Shown: positions 42,537 through 53,906, counted from the stretch's first letter. The stretch: DNA of 64,000 nt from an uncultured cyanobacterium (GCA_937899645.1 CALCCD010000005.1:62001-126000), one strand, 5' to 3'. Program-made: numbers and translations. The notes: a model not told the origin generated them from the sequence alone.

Positions 42537-45353
42537 ATGCGTACCGCTCGCTTGCTGGTACTCGGCTTGGGGGTGACGATCGCGATCGCCTTGCTGCTCT
42601 CCGGCGCGTTTCTGCACCTGCTCACGGAGTCCTGGTGGTTCGACGCCACCGGCTTTGCGAGCGTCTTTCAAACGCGACTCGTTTGGCGGGTGGGGCTGTG
42701 GGTCGCCGGGGCAACTGTCAGCGGCCTGTTCCTTTGGGGGAACTACCTGCTGGCGGATCGCCTGACGCGCCACCGCCGCTTCCAGTTCCTAAAAGGCAAC
42801 CTCGAATGGGGTGAATACGCGCATCTGTTTCCGGGCGCGATCGCCGCCCTGCTGTCAGCCGTGCTCGCCCTGACCGGCGGCGCGATCGCCCAGGGCTACT
42901 GGAATATCGCCCTGAAGAGCCAAAACGCCGTCCCCTACGGAATCCTCGATCCGATCTTCCAGCGCGATCTGAGCTTCTACGTTTTCCAATTGCCGTTCCT
43001 CGAAGCGCTCCAGCACGAAATCTGGCGGCTGCTGCTCCAGGGTCTGGTGATGGCCGTGGCGGTGTATGTCCTCAAAGGCGCGCTTGAGGTTTCAGGCGAT
43101 CGCGCCCCGACGATCTCCGGCCAGCCAAAAGTCCACCTGGCGCTGTTGCTGGCCGCGCTGTCGCTGTCGGTCGGCTGGGGAATTTGGCTCCAGCGCTACG
43201 AGCTGCTCTATTCGCCCACCGGCGTCGTCTTCGGCGCGGGCTATGCCGACATTAACGCCCGCCTACCCGTCGATAACGTGATGACTGTTGTAGCGGCGAT
43301 CGTCGGGGCTACCTGGCTGATGTCGATCTGGCAGCGCAAGATCGTCCTGCCGATGACGGTGTCGGTGTTGGCTTTCGTCGCCTGGGCCGTCCTGGCGGGC
43401 GGCTATCCGGCGGCGATGCAAAAGCTGATCGTCGAGCCCAACGAGCTAACCAAAGAGACAGAATACGTCAACTACAATATCGACTTCACCCGCGCTGCCT
43501 ACGGCCTCGAGCAGGCCGAGCGCCGCGATTTTACCCTCGAATCGACCCTCGATCGCGAGGCGCTGGCCGAAAATAACGCCACGATCGACAATATTCGCCT
43601 TTGGGACTACGGGCCGCTGCTGAGCACCTACCGACAGCTCCAGGAAATCCGGCTTTACTACCGCTTTTCCGACGCCGATATCGATCGCTACACGATCGAC
43701 GATAGCTACCGTCAGGTGATCCTCGCGCCGCGCGAGCTGTCCTACGAGCAAGTGCCCGATCGCGCCCAAACCTGGGTCAACGAGCATCTGAAATACACCC
43801 ACGGCTTCGGCGTCGTTATGAGTCCGGTCAACCGGGTTACGCCCGACGGCCTGCCCGAATTTTTCATCAAAGACATCCCGCCCGTCTCGACGATCGACAT
43901 CAAACCTACGCAGCCGCGCATCTACTACGGCGAAGATACCGACACCTACATCTTCACCAGCACCAGCACCCCCGAGTTCGACTATCCCCAAGGCTCGGAA
44001 AACGCTCTGACCAACTACGACGGCCAGGGCGGCGTGCCGATGGGTTCCTGGGGTCGGCGGTTGGTTTACGCCCTCGATCGCGGCAGCATTCAGCTCCCCA
44101 CCTCCAACTATTTTACGTCGGCCTCGCGCATCCACTACCACCGCCAAATCCGCGATCGCGTCACCACCGTCGCCCCCTTTCTGCGGCTTGACAGCGACCC
44201 CTATATCGTCATCGATAAAGACGGACGACTCAAGTGGATCGTCGACGCCTACACCGTCAGCGATCGCTACCCCTACTCGCGTCCCGTCACCCTCAGCGAC
44301 AACGCCTCGTCCATACTCGGACGGCGCGACCTCTCCCGAGTCGTCAGTGGCGGCGTCAATTACATGCGCAACTCCGTCAAAGTCATCGTCGATGCCTACG
44401 ACGGCACGATGGAGTTCGTCGCGATGGACGAGGACGACCCAGTGCTGGCGACCTACCGAAATATCTATCCAAACCTCTTCAACAGCCGCGACACCCTGCC
44501 CGACGACATCGTCGCCCACTTGCGCTACCCGCTCGACCTGTTCGACGTGCAGGCGCATATGTACCTGGCCTACCACATGGAAAATCCCGAAGTCTTCTAC
44601 AACCGCGAAGATCTCTGGCGCTTCCCCGTCAGCAACCAGCCGGGCAGCGATGCGAGCGTCAATGCTGCCATCGAGCCGTCCTACACGATCGTCCAGCTTC
44701 CCGAAGAAGACAGCGCCGAGTTCGTGACGATTCTGCCGCTGACGCCCGTGAACAAAGACAACACGATCGCCTGGATCGCTGCGCGATCGGACGGCGAAAA
44801 CTACGGCAAGCTACTGGTCTACAACTTCCCGAAGCAAACCCTCGTCTACGGCCCGAGCCAAATCGAAGCGCGCATCGACCAAAACCCGACGATCTCCCAG
44901 CAGCTCACGCTCTGGAGCCAAAAGGGCTCGAAGGTGCTGCGCGGCAACCTGCTCGTCATCCCGGTCGCGAATTCGCTGCTCTACATTCAGCCGATTTACC
45001 TGCGCGCCGAGCAGGGCGAGCTGCCGGAGCTGCGCCGCGTCGTCGTCGCCTACGACAACCAAATTGCGATGGAGCCCGACCTCGATACATCGCTGACGGC
45101 CATCTTCGGCGAGGGCAGCACGGTGCTAACCGACGCCACACCTTCTGCCGCGCTCGCCGACAGCGCAGGCGAAACCGACGCCGCTTCGCCCAGTCCTGAC
45201 GCCTCGCCCCTCGCGCGCCGAGCCCTAACGCTCTATCGCGAAGCCGAAGCGGCACTCCAGCAGGGCGACTGGACGACCTACGGCCAAAAACAGGAAGAGC
45301 TGGAGTCGCTCTTGCAGCGCCTGAGCCAAGGCGAAACCTCGATCGCACCGTAG
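42537..45353 (+). CDS. UPF0182 family membrane protein
   Basis: 938 residues, normal for UPF0182 (COG1615). Seven or so membrane spans occupy the first 300 residues, including a conserved WFDATGFASVF motif; a large extracytoplasmic domain follows with EYVNYNIDFTRAAYGL, IRLWDYGPLLSTYRQLQEIRLYY, YGEDTDTYIFTSTSTPEFDYPQG and HLRYPLDLFDVQAHMYLAYHMENPEVFYNREDLW. Function unknown in bacteria. The C-terminal 60 residues are acidic and alanine-rich, ending in a short coiled helix (EAEAALQQGDWTTYGQKQEELE). Confidence 0.96.
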   Translation: MRTARLLVLGLGVTIAIALLLSGAFLHLLTESWWFDATGFASVFQTRLVWRVGLWVAGATVSGLFLWGNYLLADRLTRHRRFQFLKGNLEWGEYAHLFPGAIAALLSAVLALTGGAIAQGYWNIALKSQNAVPYGILDPIFQRDLSFYVFQLPFLEALQHEIWRLLLQGLVMAVAVYVLKGALEVSGDRAPTISGQPKVHLALLLAALSLSVGWGIWLQRYELLYSPTGVVFGAGYADINARLPVDNVMTVVAAIVGATWLMSIWQRKIVLPMTVSVLAFVAWAVLAGGYPAAMQKLIVEPNELTKETEYVNYNIDFTRAAYGLEQAERRDFTLESTLDREALAENNATIDNIRLWDYGPLLSTYRQLQEIRLYYRFSDADIDRYTIDDSYRQVILAPRELSYEQVPDRAQTWVNEHLKYTHGFGVVMSPVNRVTPDGLPEFFIKDIPPVSTIDIKPTQPRIYYGEDTDTYIFTSTSTPEFDYPQGSENALTNYDGQGGVPMGSWGRRLVYALDRGSIQLPTSNYFTSASRIHYHRQIRDRVTTVAPFLRLDSDPYIVIDKDGRLKWIVDAYTVSDRYPYSRPVTLSDNASSILGRRDLSRVVSGGVNYMRNSVKVIVDAYDGTMEFVAMDEDDPVLATYRNIYPNLFNSRDTLPDDIVAHLRYPLDLFDVQAHMYLAYHMENPEVFYNREDLWRFPVSNQPGSDASVNAAIEPSYTIVQLPEEDSAEFVTILPLTPVNKDNTIAWIAARSDGENYGKLLVYNFPKQTLVYGPSQIEARIDQNPTISQQLTLWSQKGSKVLRGNLLVIPVANSLLYIQPIYLRAEQGELPELRRVVVAYDNQIAMEPDLDTSLTAIFGEGSTVLTDATPSAALADSAGETDAASPSPDASPLARRALTLYREAEAALQQGDWTTYGQKQEELESLLQRLSQGETSIAP

Positions 45354-45555
45354 CCACCACTCGCGGCAGCGATCGCCCGAGAGCACCCGCTCCAAAACCA
45401 TGAACTTGCGTCTCGAAGCGCAAAGTCTTATTGCGCGATCGCCGGTTATACGGCCCAGCCCTCCCGACTCCTACTTGGTTATGTAAAGGTTAAGGAGTCG
45501 GGGACAGCAGTGACAGTGGGCGATCCCCAAGTCGATCGCGTCAGGAGCGAGAACC

Positions 45556-45753
45556 ATGCAAGCCAAGAATTCTCAAGTGGAGTCTCAAGCGGTAGCGCAA
45601 TCCACTGTGTTCGTTGCGGCAGAAGTTGCGAATCCGCTGGCCGATCGGGCGGGCGATCGCCAGCTCGTCATGCGCTGGGTGGCGACGGGTAAGGACTACC
45701 CAAAGATGGAAGCCCGCTGGATCTATGACGACGCGCGTGGTTCCAATGCGTGA
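45556..45753 (+). CDS. Small cyanobacterial protein, 65 residues
   Basis: The ATG follows AGGAGCGAGAACC, a good ribosome binding site. The last 30 residues (RQLVMRWVATGKDYPKMEARWIYDD) resemble short conserved cyanobacterial proteins with a strand-forming LVMRW core. The stop TGA is followed in the same frame by a 12-bp repeat tract that is open for 47 codons. Confidence 0.55.
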   Translation: MQAKNSQVESQAVAQSTVFVAAEVANPLADRAGDRQLVMRWVATGKDYPKMEARWIYDDARGSNA

Positions 45754-45784
45754 TGTCGTCGGAAGGACGCGCCGCACATCGTTA

Positions 45785-45853
45785 AGTTCGTTGGGTTTAT
45801 CTTGGAATTGGTCGAGTTTGTCTTGGGGCTTGTCTTAGAAAGCGTTTTAACAG
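45785..45853. repeat. 12-bp-period degenerate repeat, first block
   Basis: TTTATCTTGGAA, TTGGTCGAG, TTTGTCTTGGGG, CTTGTCTTAGAA follow in register. The tract is in frame with the preceding 65-residue gene after its stop. Confidence 0.75.
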
Positions 45854-45957
45854 TCTTCTCCAAGTTGCGGCATATGGGTCTGGGCGATTTTAGCTAAAAT
45901 CGCTGCGATCCTTACCAATTCAGGGATCTAGCGAAATCTTAAAACACTCTCTTAAGG

Positions 45958-46089
45958 ATTTGTCGAGTTTGTCTTGGGGTTTGTCTTGGAGCTTGTCTTA
46001 GAACTTATTGGGCTCATCTGGGAACTTGTTTTAGAAATTGTTTTAGAACTTGTCTTGGATTTTGTCTTGGGGCTCATCTCGAAGCTGGT
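45958..46089. repeat. 12-bp-period degenerate repeat, second block
   Basis: About ten units of TTTGTCTTGGGG/CTTGTCTTAGAA type. Read in one frame it gives a four-residue periodic hydrophobic-acidic sequence (F-V-L-G, L-V-L-E, L-V-L-D), open for about 50 codons to a TAG, with no ATG start. Confidence 0.85.
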
Positions 46090-46271
46090 AAGAGGTCTTC
46101 TGAATAAGTAGCTTTACGGGAGCATCCCGTTTATGCAGCTTGGTGGCAGGTGAGGATGCCTGCGCTATGGTTGTCTTTTCCGTTTTCTCGGTAGCGTGGG
46201 TATGTTGCCCATCACGATATTTCGTTGGTGCGGGGAAGTATCGGTTTACCTTGAAATTCGATACGCGGCTC

Positions 46272-46300
46272 TTGGGAAATTCGATTCGATCGCGTATGAT
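46272..46300 (+). promoter_or_regulatory. rpsD promoter
   Basis: TTGGGA and TATGAT separated by exactly 17 bp, about 90 bases before the rpsD start. A GAAATTCGAT direct repeat overlaps it. Confidence 0.65.
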
Positions 46301-46390
46301 TGAGAGCCTGTGTCCGCTCGCAAAGACCGCCACAAGCAGCTACGCGAACGGGTCGCAAGCAACAACGAAACGACAACAAAACGCACAAAC

Positions 46391-46996
46391 ATGTCTCGAT
46401 ATCGTGGGCCACGATTAAGAATTGTTCGCCGTCTCGGCTCTCTGCCCGGTCTGACCCGGAAAGACGCCAAGCGCGCCTACCCCCCCGGACAGCACGGCCA
46501 AGGTCGCCGCAAGCGCTCCGAGTACGCAACCCGCCTCGAAGAGAAGCAAAAGCTCCGCTTCAACTACGGCGTCACCGAGAAGCAACTGCTTCGTTACGTC
46601 CGAAAAGCTCGCCGCGTCACTGGCTCCACCGGCCTGGTGCTGCTCCAGTTCCTGGAAATGCGCCTCGACAACACCGCTTTCCGTCTCGGCTTCGCCCCGA
46701 CGATCCCGGCAGCGCGCCAGCTCGTCAATCACGGCCACATCCTCGTCAACGGTCGTCGCCTCGACATCGCTAGCTACAACTGCGTCCCCGGCGATATCAT
46801 TTCCGTCCGCGATCGCGAAGGCTCGAAAACGATGGTTCGCGCGAACCTGGAAAACCCCGGCCTGGCCAACGTGCCCAGCCACCTGACCTTCGATAAAGAA
46901 AAGCTCACCGCTACCGTTACCGGCGTGGTCGAGCGCGAGTGGGTCGCCCTGCAAATCAACGAACTGCTCGTCATTGAGTACTATTCGCGTCAGTAG
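46391..46996 (+). CDS. rpsD: 30S ribosomal protein S4
   Basis: 201 residues, standard for the cyanobacterial/plastid form. S4 nucleates 30S assembly on 16S rRNA. Start [22 protein letters not shown] and the S4 RNA-binding domain ([40 protein letters not shown]) are typical. It is a single gene here rather than part of an alpha operon, as usual in cyanobacteria. A clear promoter lies upstream. Confidence 0.98.
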   Translation: MSRYRGPRLRIVRRLGSLPGLTRKDAKRAYPPGQHGQGRRKRSEYATRLEEKQKLRFNYGVTEKQLLRYVRKARRVTGSTGLVLLQFLEMRLDNTAFRLGFAPTIPAARQLVNHGHILVNGRRLDIASYNCVPGDIISVRDREGSKTMVRANLENPGLANVPSHLTFDKEKLTATVTGVVEREWVALQINELLVIEYYSRQ

Positions 46997-47219
46997 CCTG
47001 CTATTTCCCAGGCGATTTATCTGGCAACTGCATTTTGCAAGTTTGCCAACCCTTTGCCGAGAGCGGTATTGATGGCTCCGGTCTACACAACCGAACGATG
47101 TATTTCCAATCGCGCATTGCCAAAGTTGGCTGCTGGGGCGATCGCGACTTGGTAAAGAACTGGCCCCGCGAACGGTGGTATTCAAAGGTAGTATCCACCC
47201 GACGCGTTTCTCAAAATCG

Positions 47220-48254
47220 CTATCCTCCGATTTGAGACATCGTTTGGCTGTAGGCCATTCCCGAAGTGCCGCTCTCGCGCTGTTTGAAGTTAATTTCCGG
47301 CTTTAAAGCCAACAGCTCGCCGACGCGGCGGCGCAGCTCGCCTAGCGAGTCGCCCGCCCGCAGGCGAGTTTTTAGATCGATCTGCCCCGTCTCGTTCAGC
47401 AGACAAGGGCGCAGCCAGCCGTTTGCCGAGAGCCGCACGCGGTTGCAGCGATCGCAAAAGCATTCCGACATTTGACTGATAAATCCGAGCGTCCCCTGCG
47501 CGCCGGGGATTCTAAAGATATCCGCAGGCCCCGCACCCGTCACCTGGGATGCTTCGAGACCCCACTTCGCGCGAATGCGATCGCGCAGCTCCTCGGACGG
47601 GACCCAGCCGCGATCGCCAAACAGGTCGGCATTGCCGATCGGCATAAACTCGATAAAGCGCACGTGCCAGTTACGGGCGATCGTCAGCTCTGCCAGGTCT
47701 AGCACCTCCGCCTCATTGACGCCCGGAATCACGACCACGTTAATTTTCAACGGATCGAAGCCGAGGCGGTGCGCTTCGAGGATGCCGTTCCAAGTCTGCT
47801 GCCAGCGGCTGCGGCCGCGGTTGTTGATAATGCGATCGAATGTCGCCGGGTCGAGCGAATCCAGGCTGATATTGATACGCCGCAGGCCAGCCTCGTAGAG
47901 CGCCGCCGCTTTCTTCTCCAGGAAAAATGCATTGGTCGTAATCGCCAGATCTCGCGTCGTCGGCAGTGCCGCGATATCCGCCACGATCTCGACGATATCC
48001 GGGCGCAGCAGCGGCTCGCCCCCCGTCAGTCGAAAGCGCGAAAACCCCAGCGGTGAAAACACCTCGCGCACCAGCGTCGCGATCTCCTCGCGGGTCATCA
48101 TCTCTGGCGTCAGCACGTAGTCGAGGTCGGCTTCCTCGGGCATGCAGTAGACGCAGCGGAAATTGCAGCGATCGATCGTGCTGATCCGCAGGTAGTCAAC
48201 AACAGGGTTCATGGGCGATGCCAGCAGTACGGGTGACGACGGCGATTCACTCAT
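47220..48254 (-). CDS. moaA: GTP 3',8-cyclase MoaA
   Basis: 344 residues from ATG 48254; an ATG at 48212 ([11 protein letters not shown]) would match the usual N-terminus even better. Radical SAM motif CNFRCVYC binds the first cluster; C-terminal [22 protein letters not shown] supplies the three cysteines of the second [4Fe-4S] cluster, with the [12 protein letters not shown] contact between. It converts GTP to the cyclic precursor of molybdopterin with MoaC. The clients MsrP and the sulfite-oxidase-like protein are encoded at 31-33 kb. The protein ends with a glycine pair (GG), as needed for MoaA activity. Confidence 0.97.
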   Translation of the reverse strand: MSESPSSPVLLASPMNPVVDYLRISTIDRCNFRCVYCMPEEADLDYVLTPEMMTREEIATLVREVFSPLGFSRFRLTGGEPLLRPDIVEIVADIAALPTTRDLAITTNAFFLEKKAAALYEAGLRRINISLDSLDPATFDRIINNRGRSRWQQTWNGILEAHRLGFDPLKINVVVIPGVNEAEVLDLAELTIARNWHVRFIEFMPIGNADLFGDRGWVPSEELRDRIRAKWGLEASQVTGAGPADIFRIPGAQGTLGFISQMSECFCDRCNRVRLSANGWLRPCLLNETGQIDLKTRLRAGDSLGELRRRVGELLALKPEINFKQRESGTSGMAYSQTMSQIGG

Positions 48255-48377
48255 CTTAACGACGTTTGCTGTCCTCACTCTTAACGAGTTTGGCACGATC
48301 GCGGCTCGTTACTCACGGCGACGCCACCCGATCGATCGCCCACTCCGCGGCGCGTTACCCCATATTTCGTAACGTAA

Positions 48378-49475
<1,098 letters not shown>

Positions 49476-49548
49476 TGCCACGCTGCTCCGATCGCGGCGC
49501 AGCAGCGCGCCGTTGTTGGGCGGCAATTGTGAGAACTCCCCAAACGCA

Positions 49549-49588
49549 GAAAAAGACGGAGAGAGCGCGAACTCTCTTCGTCTTTTTC
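49549..49588. terminator. Bidirectional terminator between hemB and ndhD
   Basis: GAAAAAGACG-GAGAGAG pairs with CTCTCTT-CGTCTTTTTC over 17 bp around a 6-base loop, with T-runs in both directions. Confidence 0.92.
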
Positions 49589-49658
49589 TATTGGTAGGGT
49601 TGGAAGCTGCTCTCGCGATCGTGACGAGAGGCGCGCACCGCTACCAGATCTTTACGCG

Positions 49659-51275
49659 CTACGCATCTTCGGGCGCATCGGGCGCGGCCACTTCGGCCAG
49701 CAGATCGGGCGCGAACAGACCGCTCGACAGGAACGGGTTCGCCTGACGGCGCTGGGCGAAGATCGGCAGCGACTCGCGCACCGTCGAAGCCACTTCGGTC
49801 GTCTTGGTGTCGTAGGTTTGGGTCGCCACTTTCGGGTAGAAGCCGATGCCGATGATGGGCACGAGCAGACAGGCGGTGATGGCGATTTCGCGCGGGTTGA
49901 CATCCAGCCAGCCGGAGGTCGGAACATCCAGCTCGAGCTTGCCTGCCTGTCCGAAGAACATACGGCGCAGCATCGAGAGCAGGTAAATCGGGGTGGCAAT
50001 CAGGCCGATCGCGGCGCAGACCACGACGCCGAGCTTAAAGGTGTTGCTGTAAATATCGCTGTTGGCGATGCCGATAAACACTGTCAGTTCGCCGACGAAG
50101 CCGCTCATACCGGGAAGTGCCAGTGACGCCATCGCGCCTGCCGTGAACAGCGCGAAGGTTTTCGGCATTTCGCCCGCTAGACCCTGCATCTTTTCCATCG
50201 ACAAAGTGTGCGTCCGTTCGTAGGTGACACCCGCCAGGAAGAAGAGCATTGCGGCAATCAAGCCGTGGGAGATCATTTGCAGCATCGCACCGTTGATGCC
50301 GACTTCGCTAAACGAAGCGATCCCGATGAGAATAAAGCCCATGTGCGAAATCGACGAGCAAGCCAAACGACGCTTGAGGTTGTCCTGGGCGAAGGCCGCG
50401 AACGCACCGTAAACGATATTGACAACGCCGAGGATTGCCAGCGCGGGCGCGAAGTAGATGTGCGCGTCGGGCAGCAGCTCCATGTTGAGGCGAATCAGCG
50501 CGTAGCCGCCCATCTTCAGCAGGACGCCCGCCAGCACCATCGAAACGGGCGCGGATGCTTCGCCGTGGGCATCGGGCAGCCAAGTGTGGAGCGGGAACAT
50601 CGGCAGCTTGACGCCGAAGGCCACCAGCAGACCTAGATAGACCGCAATTTGGAAGGCAACTGGGTAGTTTTTCATGCCCAGTTGAGCCATGTCGAAGGTG
50701 AAGTTGTCACCGTAGAAGGCCATCGCCAGCGCGCCGATCAGGATAAAGATCGAGGCGAAGGCGGTGTAGAGAATAAACTTGGTGGCGGCGTAAAGGCGTT
50801 TCGGCCCTCCCCAGATCGAAATCAGCAGGTAAACCGGAACCAGCTCGATTTCCCACATAAAGAAAAAGAGCAGCATGTCCTGGGCTGCGAACACGCCGAG
50901 CTGCGCGCTCAGCAGCACCAGCATCAGCGCATAGAACAGCCGCGGCTTGCGCGTGGTGTTCCAAGCGGCGGCGATCGCCAATACATTGACGACGCCAGTC
51001 AGGACGAACAGGGGCATCGCCAAACCGTCAACAGCCAGCGACCAGTTCAGACCGATTTGGGGAACCCAAGCGTAGGACTCGACCATCTGGAAGCCCGGAT
51101 TGCTGAGGTCGTAGTTCTTCACGAATGCGAACAGCATCAATGCCAGATCGAGAAGGCCGATGCCGAGCGCGTACCAGCGCAGGGTCTTGCCTTCTTTGTC
51201 GGGGATGACGGGAACGGCGCAGGCCGCAATCACAGGCAGTGCCACAATCGCGGTCAACCAGGGGAGGGAATCCAT
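49659..51275 (-). CDS. ndhD: NAD(P)H-quinone oxidoreductase chain 4 (NdhD), paralogue A
   Basis: 538 residues, fourteen-span antiporter-like subunit of NDH-1. Conserved features: [21 protein letters not shown] with the buried Glu, [46 protein letters not shown] with the key Lys, and [13 protein letters not shown]. It lies in the membrane arm and couples quinone reduction to proton pumping in respiration and cyclic electron flow. A second paralogue is at 57636. I cannot tell from sequence alone which NDH-1L form each belongs to. No ndhF is adjacent. Confidence 0.95.
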   Translation of the reverse strand: MDSLPWLTAIVALPVIAACAVPVIPDKEGKTLRWYALGIGLLDLALMLFAFVKNYDLSNPGFQMVESYAWVPQIGLNWSLAVDGLAMPLFVLTGVVNVLAIAAAWNTTRKPRLFYALMLVLLSAQLGVFAAQDMLLFFFMWEIELVPVYLLISIWGGPKRLYAATKFILYTAFASIFILIGALAMAFYGDNFTFDMAQLGMKNYPVAFQIAVYLGLLVAFGVKLPMFPLHTWLPDAHGEASAPVSMVLAGVLLKMGGYALIRLNMELLPDAHIYFAPALAILGVVNIVYGAFAAFAQDNLKRRLACSSISHMGFILIGIASFSEVGINGAMLQMISHGLIAAMLFFLAGVTYERTHTLSMEKMQGLAGEMPKTFALFTAGAMASLALPGMSGFVGELTVFIGIANSDIYSNTFKLGVVVCAAIGLIATPIYLLSMLRRMFFGQAGKLELDVPTSGWLDVNPREIAITACLLVPIIGIGFYPKVATQTYDTKTTEVASTVRESLPIFAQRRQANPFLSSGLFAPDLLAEVAAPDAPEDA

Positions 51276-51675
51276 CGTTGGGGTGAGGATAAATACTTAA
51301 CAGTGCTTGTTCACCATTGTATTAACCCCGATGTCGTTATGCAAACTTTTGTTAACGTCCAGCGATGCGATCGTGGGGCGAACGCGATTTTTGGAGTGCT
51401 TGATAAGGTCGAAGCTGGCGGGCTTGCCGTAGTCTCCTGGGGCGATCGCGCACGGGATATCGGGCGATCTCGCGATATTTTGGCGATCGGAGCACTCGCC
51501 CGTGTCGAGGTTAAGATTCTGTTACGTTTTGGTGTGCCAAGGCACGCGTCGCGAGCCGCGCCTGTCCAAATGTCATCCGATCGTGACCGGATCCGGTCGG
51601 CGCGGTATTCCGTAGATGCTGGCGGGTCGATGTGCTTTGATGGCTTCGTGCGCCATTAACGTCTATTTTTTCGCT
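51276..51675. other. Divergent ndhD/clpS promoter region
   Basis: About 400 bases with no gene. The only notable element is the palindrome GACCGGATCCGGTC (51585-51598), about 80 bases before clpS. Confidence 0.55.
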
Positions 51676-52005
51676 ATGCCCGTTTCTAGTTCTGCCGCGC
51701 TGCCCGCTACCGCGATCGCCACGCCGGTGCTGACGCCGAAAACCACGAAGCGCACCGTTCGCAAGAAGTACCCAAACTTTAAGGTGATCGTCCTTAACGA
51801 CGATTTCAATACTTTCCAGCACGTGTCGCACTGTTTGATGACCTACGTGCCGGACATGAATCCCGATCGCGCTTGGGAGCTGACCAACCAAGTTCACTTC
51901 GAGGGTGCAGCGACGGTGTGGACGGGGCCGCTCGAACAGGCGGAGTTTTACCATATGCAGCTCAAGCGTGAGGGGCTGACGATGGCTCCGTTGGAAGAGG
52001 CGTAG
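51676..52005 (+). CDS. clpS: ATP-dependent Clp protease adaptor ClpS
   Basis: 109 residues from ATG 51676; an upstream in-frame ATG adds 20 residues without support. NFKVIVLNDDFNTFQHVSHCLMTYVPDMNPDRAWELTNQVHFEGAATVWTGPLEQAEFYHMQLKREGLTMAPLEE is the complete ClpS fold, with the N-degron pocket residues in NDDFNTFQHV. It delivers substrates with N-terminal Leu, Phe, Tyr or Trp to ClpAP/ClpCP. Cyanobacteria often have two ClpS paralogues; which this is cannot be settled here. The writer enzyme Aat is at 17244. Confidence 0.95.
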   Translation: MPVSSSAALPATAIATPVLTPKTTKRTVRKKYPNFKVIVLNDDFNTFQHVSHCLMTYVPDMNPDRAWELTNQVHFEGAATVWTGPLEQAEFYHMQLKREGLTMAPLEEA

Positions 52006-52127
52006 GTAGGACTTGCGCGCGAGTTTCTGGGGAAGCTTGCGGGACGCCAGCGCTACAGAAGCGAAAATCAAATCTTGCCGTAGCGCAGCCGTCCCGGCTG
52101 CTCGGGTTTCTCGAACCGCTCGGGGAT

Positions 52128-52634
52128 CTATTGCTTCGGTGCGCCGCCCATGCGGATTTCCGAGCAGAAAGAAGCGTGCCGATCGCCGCTGGCCGTTAGC
52201 GAGACGGTGCTGGTGCGCTCGCGCAGGCTGGGGCTGGCGAACCAGATGCGCTCTTCGACGCGGCGATCGCCCGAAGCCGTGACGATCGTCAGGGCCTCGT
52301 CGTCGCCGAGGGCGTGCGTGCCGGTCATCGCCGCGCCGTTGGCGTCGGTCTGGACGAACTTGCCGCCTGTGCCGAACACGAGTAGGTTTTGGCCGGTGAC
52401 TTTAGCTTCGGATGCGCCGGATTGCCCTTCCCAGCGCGATCGCAGGGCGATCGCGCCCGTCGGATCGATGCCCGCTTGCTGGCAGGCAGTCTTCACCTGC
52501 GCGTCGCCGGAATCGACCGTTTCAACCCACAGGTCGGCCTTGCCCGCCTCGATTTCTTGGGGGGGCAGGGCGTGGCTCGTGCGCTGGGAGAACCATTTGC
52601 CGACGCACTGTTCGAGAAAGTCCTGGAGGGTCAT
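52128..52634 (-). CDS. cpcS: CpcS/CpeS-type phycobiliprotein lyase
   Basis: 168 residues. The lipocalin-like lyase pattern is present: FLEQCVGKWFSQRTSHALPPQEIEAGKADL, DGRVEERIWFASPSLRERTSTV (here DRRVEERIWFASPSLRERTSTV) and the end SFCSEIRMG. The family attaches phycocyanobilin to Cys-82/84 of phycobiliproteins. The exact subclass (CpcS, CpcU, CpeS) cannot be told without a tree. It stands alone between clpS and an aminotransferase-fold gene. Its presence indicates a phycobilisome-bearing organism. Confidence 0.9.
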   Translation of the reverse strand: MTLQDFLEQCVGKWFSQRTSHALPPQEIEAGKADLWVETVDSGDAQVKTACQQAGIDPTGAIALRSRWEGQSGASEAKVTGQNLLVFGTGGKFVQTDANGAAMTGTHALGDDEALTIVTASGDRRVEERIWFASPSLRERTSTVSLTASGDRHASFCSEIRMGGAPKQ

Positions 52635-52718
52635 GACGGGAGGAATATCGCGCTCTTAAAGATGTTTTGGTCGATATATCTTAGCGCTCGCGGGCGATCG
52701 GGGCGGGGGGCGTAGCCG

Positions 52719-53906
52719 TCAGGCCAGGTCGAGAAACTCGGCGATCGCCGCGAGCAGCCGCGCGATCTCGTCGTCGGCGGTGAAATAGTGGACGCAAGCA
52801 CGCACGCAGTCGGGCTCTAGGATCGTCCGCAGCATAAAGCCCCGCGCTTCGAGCCAAGTCACGAGCTGGGCGTGCTGGCCGCTGGCGATCGCGAAGGAAA
52901 CGAGGCCCGATCGCGGTGCAGATCTTGCCAGACAGTCGATACCCTCGATTGCCCGCAACCCCGACCACAGGCGCTCGGCGCGATCGCAGATGATGCCGTA
53001 GCGTTCTGTCGCCGTGCCCCACTCGTCGTGAAGGGCGATCGAGGCGCGCAGCCCCGCAAACAGCGGATAGGACGAGGTGGCGACTTCGTAGCGCTGGCCG
53101 TTGTTTTTCCAACCCGTCGGTGCGCCCGTGGCGTCCATCGTGATGCCGCGCCAGCCGATAAAGGTTGGGGCCAGGTCGGCGCGGGCAGCTTCGCTGACGT
53201 AGAGCCCGCCGACGCCCGCCGCGCCGCAGAGCCACTTATGGCCGGTGAAGGCGTAGAAGTCGGTGTCGATCGCGTCGAGATTCAGGGGCAGCGTGCCGAC
53301 GGACTGGGCGGCATCGACCATCACGCGGATGGTGTGTCCCGCCTCGGTGGGGAACTCGTGGCAAATACGGTTGAGTTCGGCCAAGTCCAGGACGTGGCCG
53401 GTGTTCCAGAGCAGGTGACTGACGACGACGAGGCGCGTGCGTTTCGAGAGCCGATCGGCGATCGCCGCCACCGGATCGCCGTCATTGAGAACCGGGAGGA
53501 TTGGTGCGATCGTTACCGACACCTCGAAGCGCCGTGCGATCTCCTTCACCGTGGCAATAATGCCGGGGTGTTCGCAGTCGGTCATCACGATTTCGTCGCC
53601 CGCCTGCCAGTTGATTCCCCACAGGGCGATATTGCAGCCGACGGTGACATCCTCGGTAATCGTGACCGTTTCGGTGGGGACGCCGAGGAGACCGGCGATC
53701 GCTGCCCGCGTCTCGTGCAAGCTTGCGTCTAGCCAGCTGTTGACCTTGCCGTTAAAGGGGCCGTCGGTTTGGATGCGGCGCTCGGTGGCCGCGATCGCCT
53801 CGAACGCCGGCTCCGACAGCGGCCCCTGACCGCCGTAGTTGAAGTAGGTTTTGTTCGCCAGGGCGGGGAACTGAGCGCGCAGGCGATCGAGGTTGGGAAG
53901 GGTCAT
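52719..53906 (-). CDS. Class V aminotransferase-fold PLP enzyme, cysteine/cystine C-S lyase-like
   Basis: 395 residues. The PLP lysine lies in FYAFTGHKWLCGAAGVGGLYV; the phosphate/Asp region is VMVDAAQSVGTLPLNLDAID and the N-terminus has YFNYGGQGPLS. The overall pattern fits the C-DES cystine lyase group described in Synechocystis, which releases persulfide sulfur for Fe-S assembly, more than NifS/SufS: no mobile-loop cysteine motif (SGxxC/RxxAC) is seen. Alternatives include other class V enzymes such as isopenicillin-epimerase-like proteins. Confidence 0.85.
   Translation of the reverse strand: MTLPNLDRLRAQFPALANKTYFNYGGQGPLSEPAFEAIAATERRIQTDGPFNGKVNSWLDASLHETRAAIAGLLGVPTETVTITEDVTVGCNIALWGINWQAGDEIVMTDCEHPGIIATVKEIARRFEVSVTIAPILPVLNDGDPVAAIADRLSKRTRLVVVSHLLWNTGHVLDLAELNRICHEFPTEAGHTIRVMVDAAQSVGTLPLNLDAIDTDFYAFTGHKWLCGAAGVGGLYVSEAARADLAPTFIGWRGITMDATGAPTGWKNNGQRYEVATSSYPLFAGLRASIALHDEWGTATERYGIICDRAERLWSGLRAIEGIDCLARSAPRSGLVSFAIASGQHAQLVTWLEARGFMLRTILEPDCVRACVHYFTADDEIARLLAAIAEFLDLA

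Larger units (their letters stand above)
45754..46271. other. Repeat-rich intergenic region upstream of rpsD
   Basis: It carries two 12-bp-period arrays, an ACGGGA-GCA-TCCCGT hairpin near 46117, and a GGCAGG...GCCTGC stem near 46145. No conventional gene. Confidence 0.65.

Noticed and set aside
43446-44576. 376-codon open frame antisense to the UPF0182 gene
   Set aside because: Shadow frame; composition is the reverse complement of a G/C-rich third codon position gene.
51585-51598. Palindrome GACCGGATCCGGTC upstream of clpS as an operator
   Set aside because: A single 14-base palindrome in G/C-rich DNA can arise by chance, and no second copy was seen.
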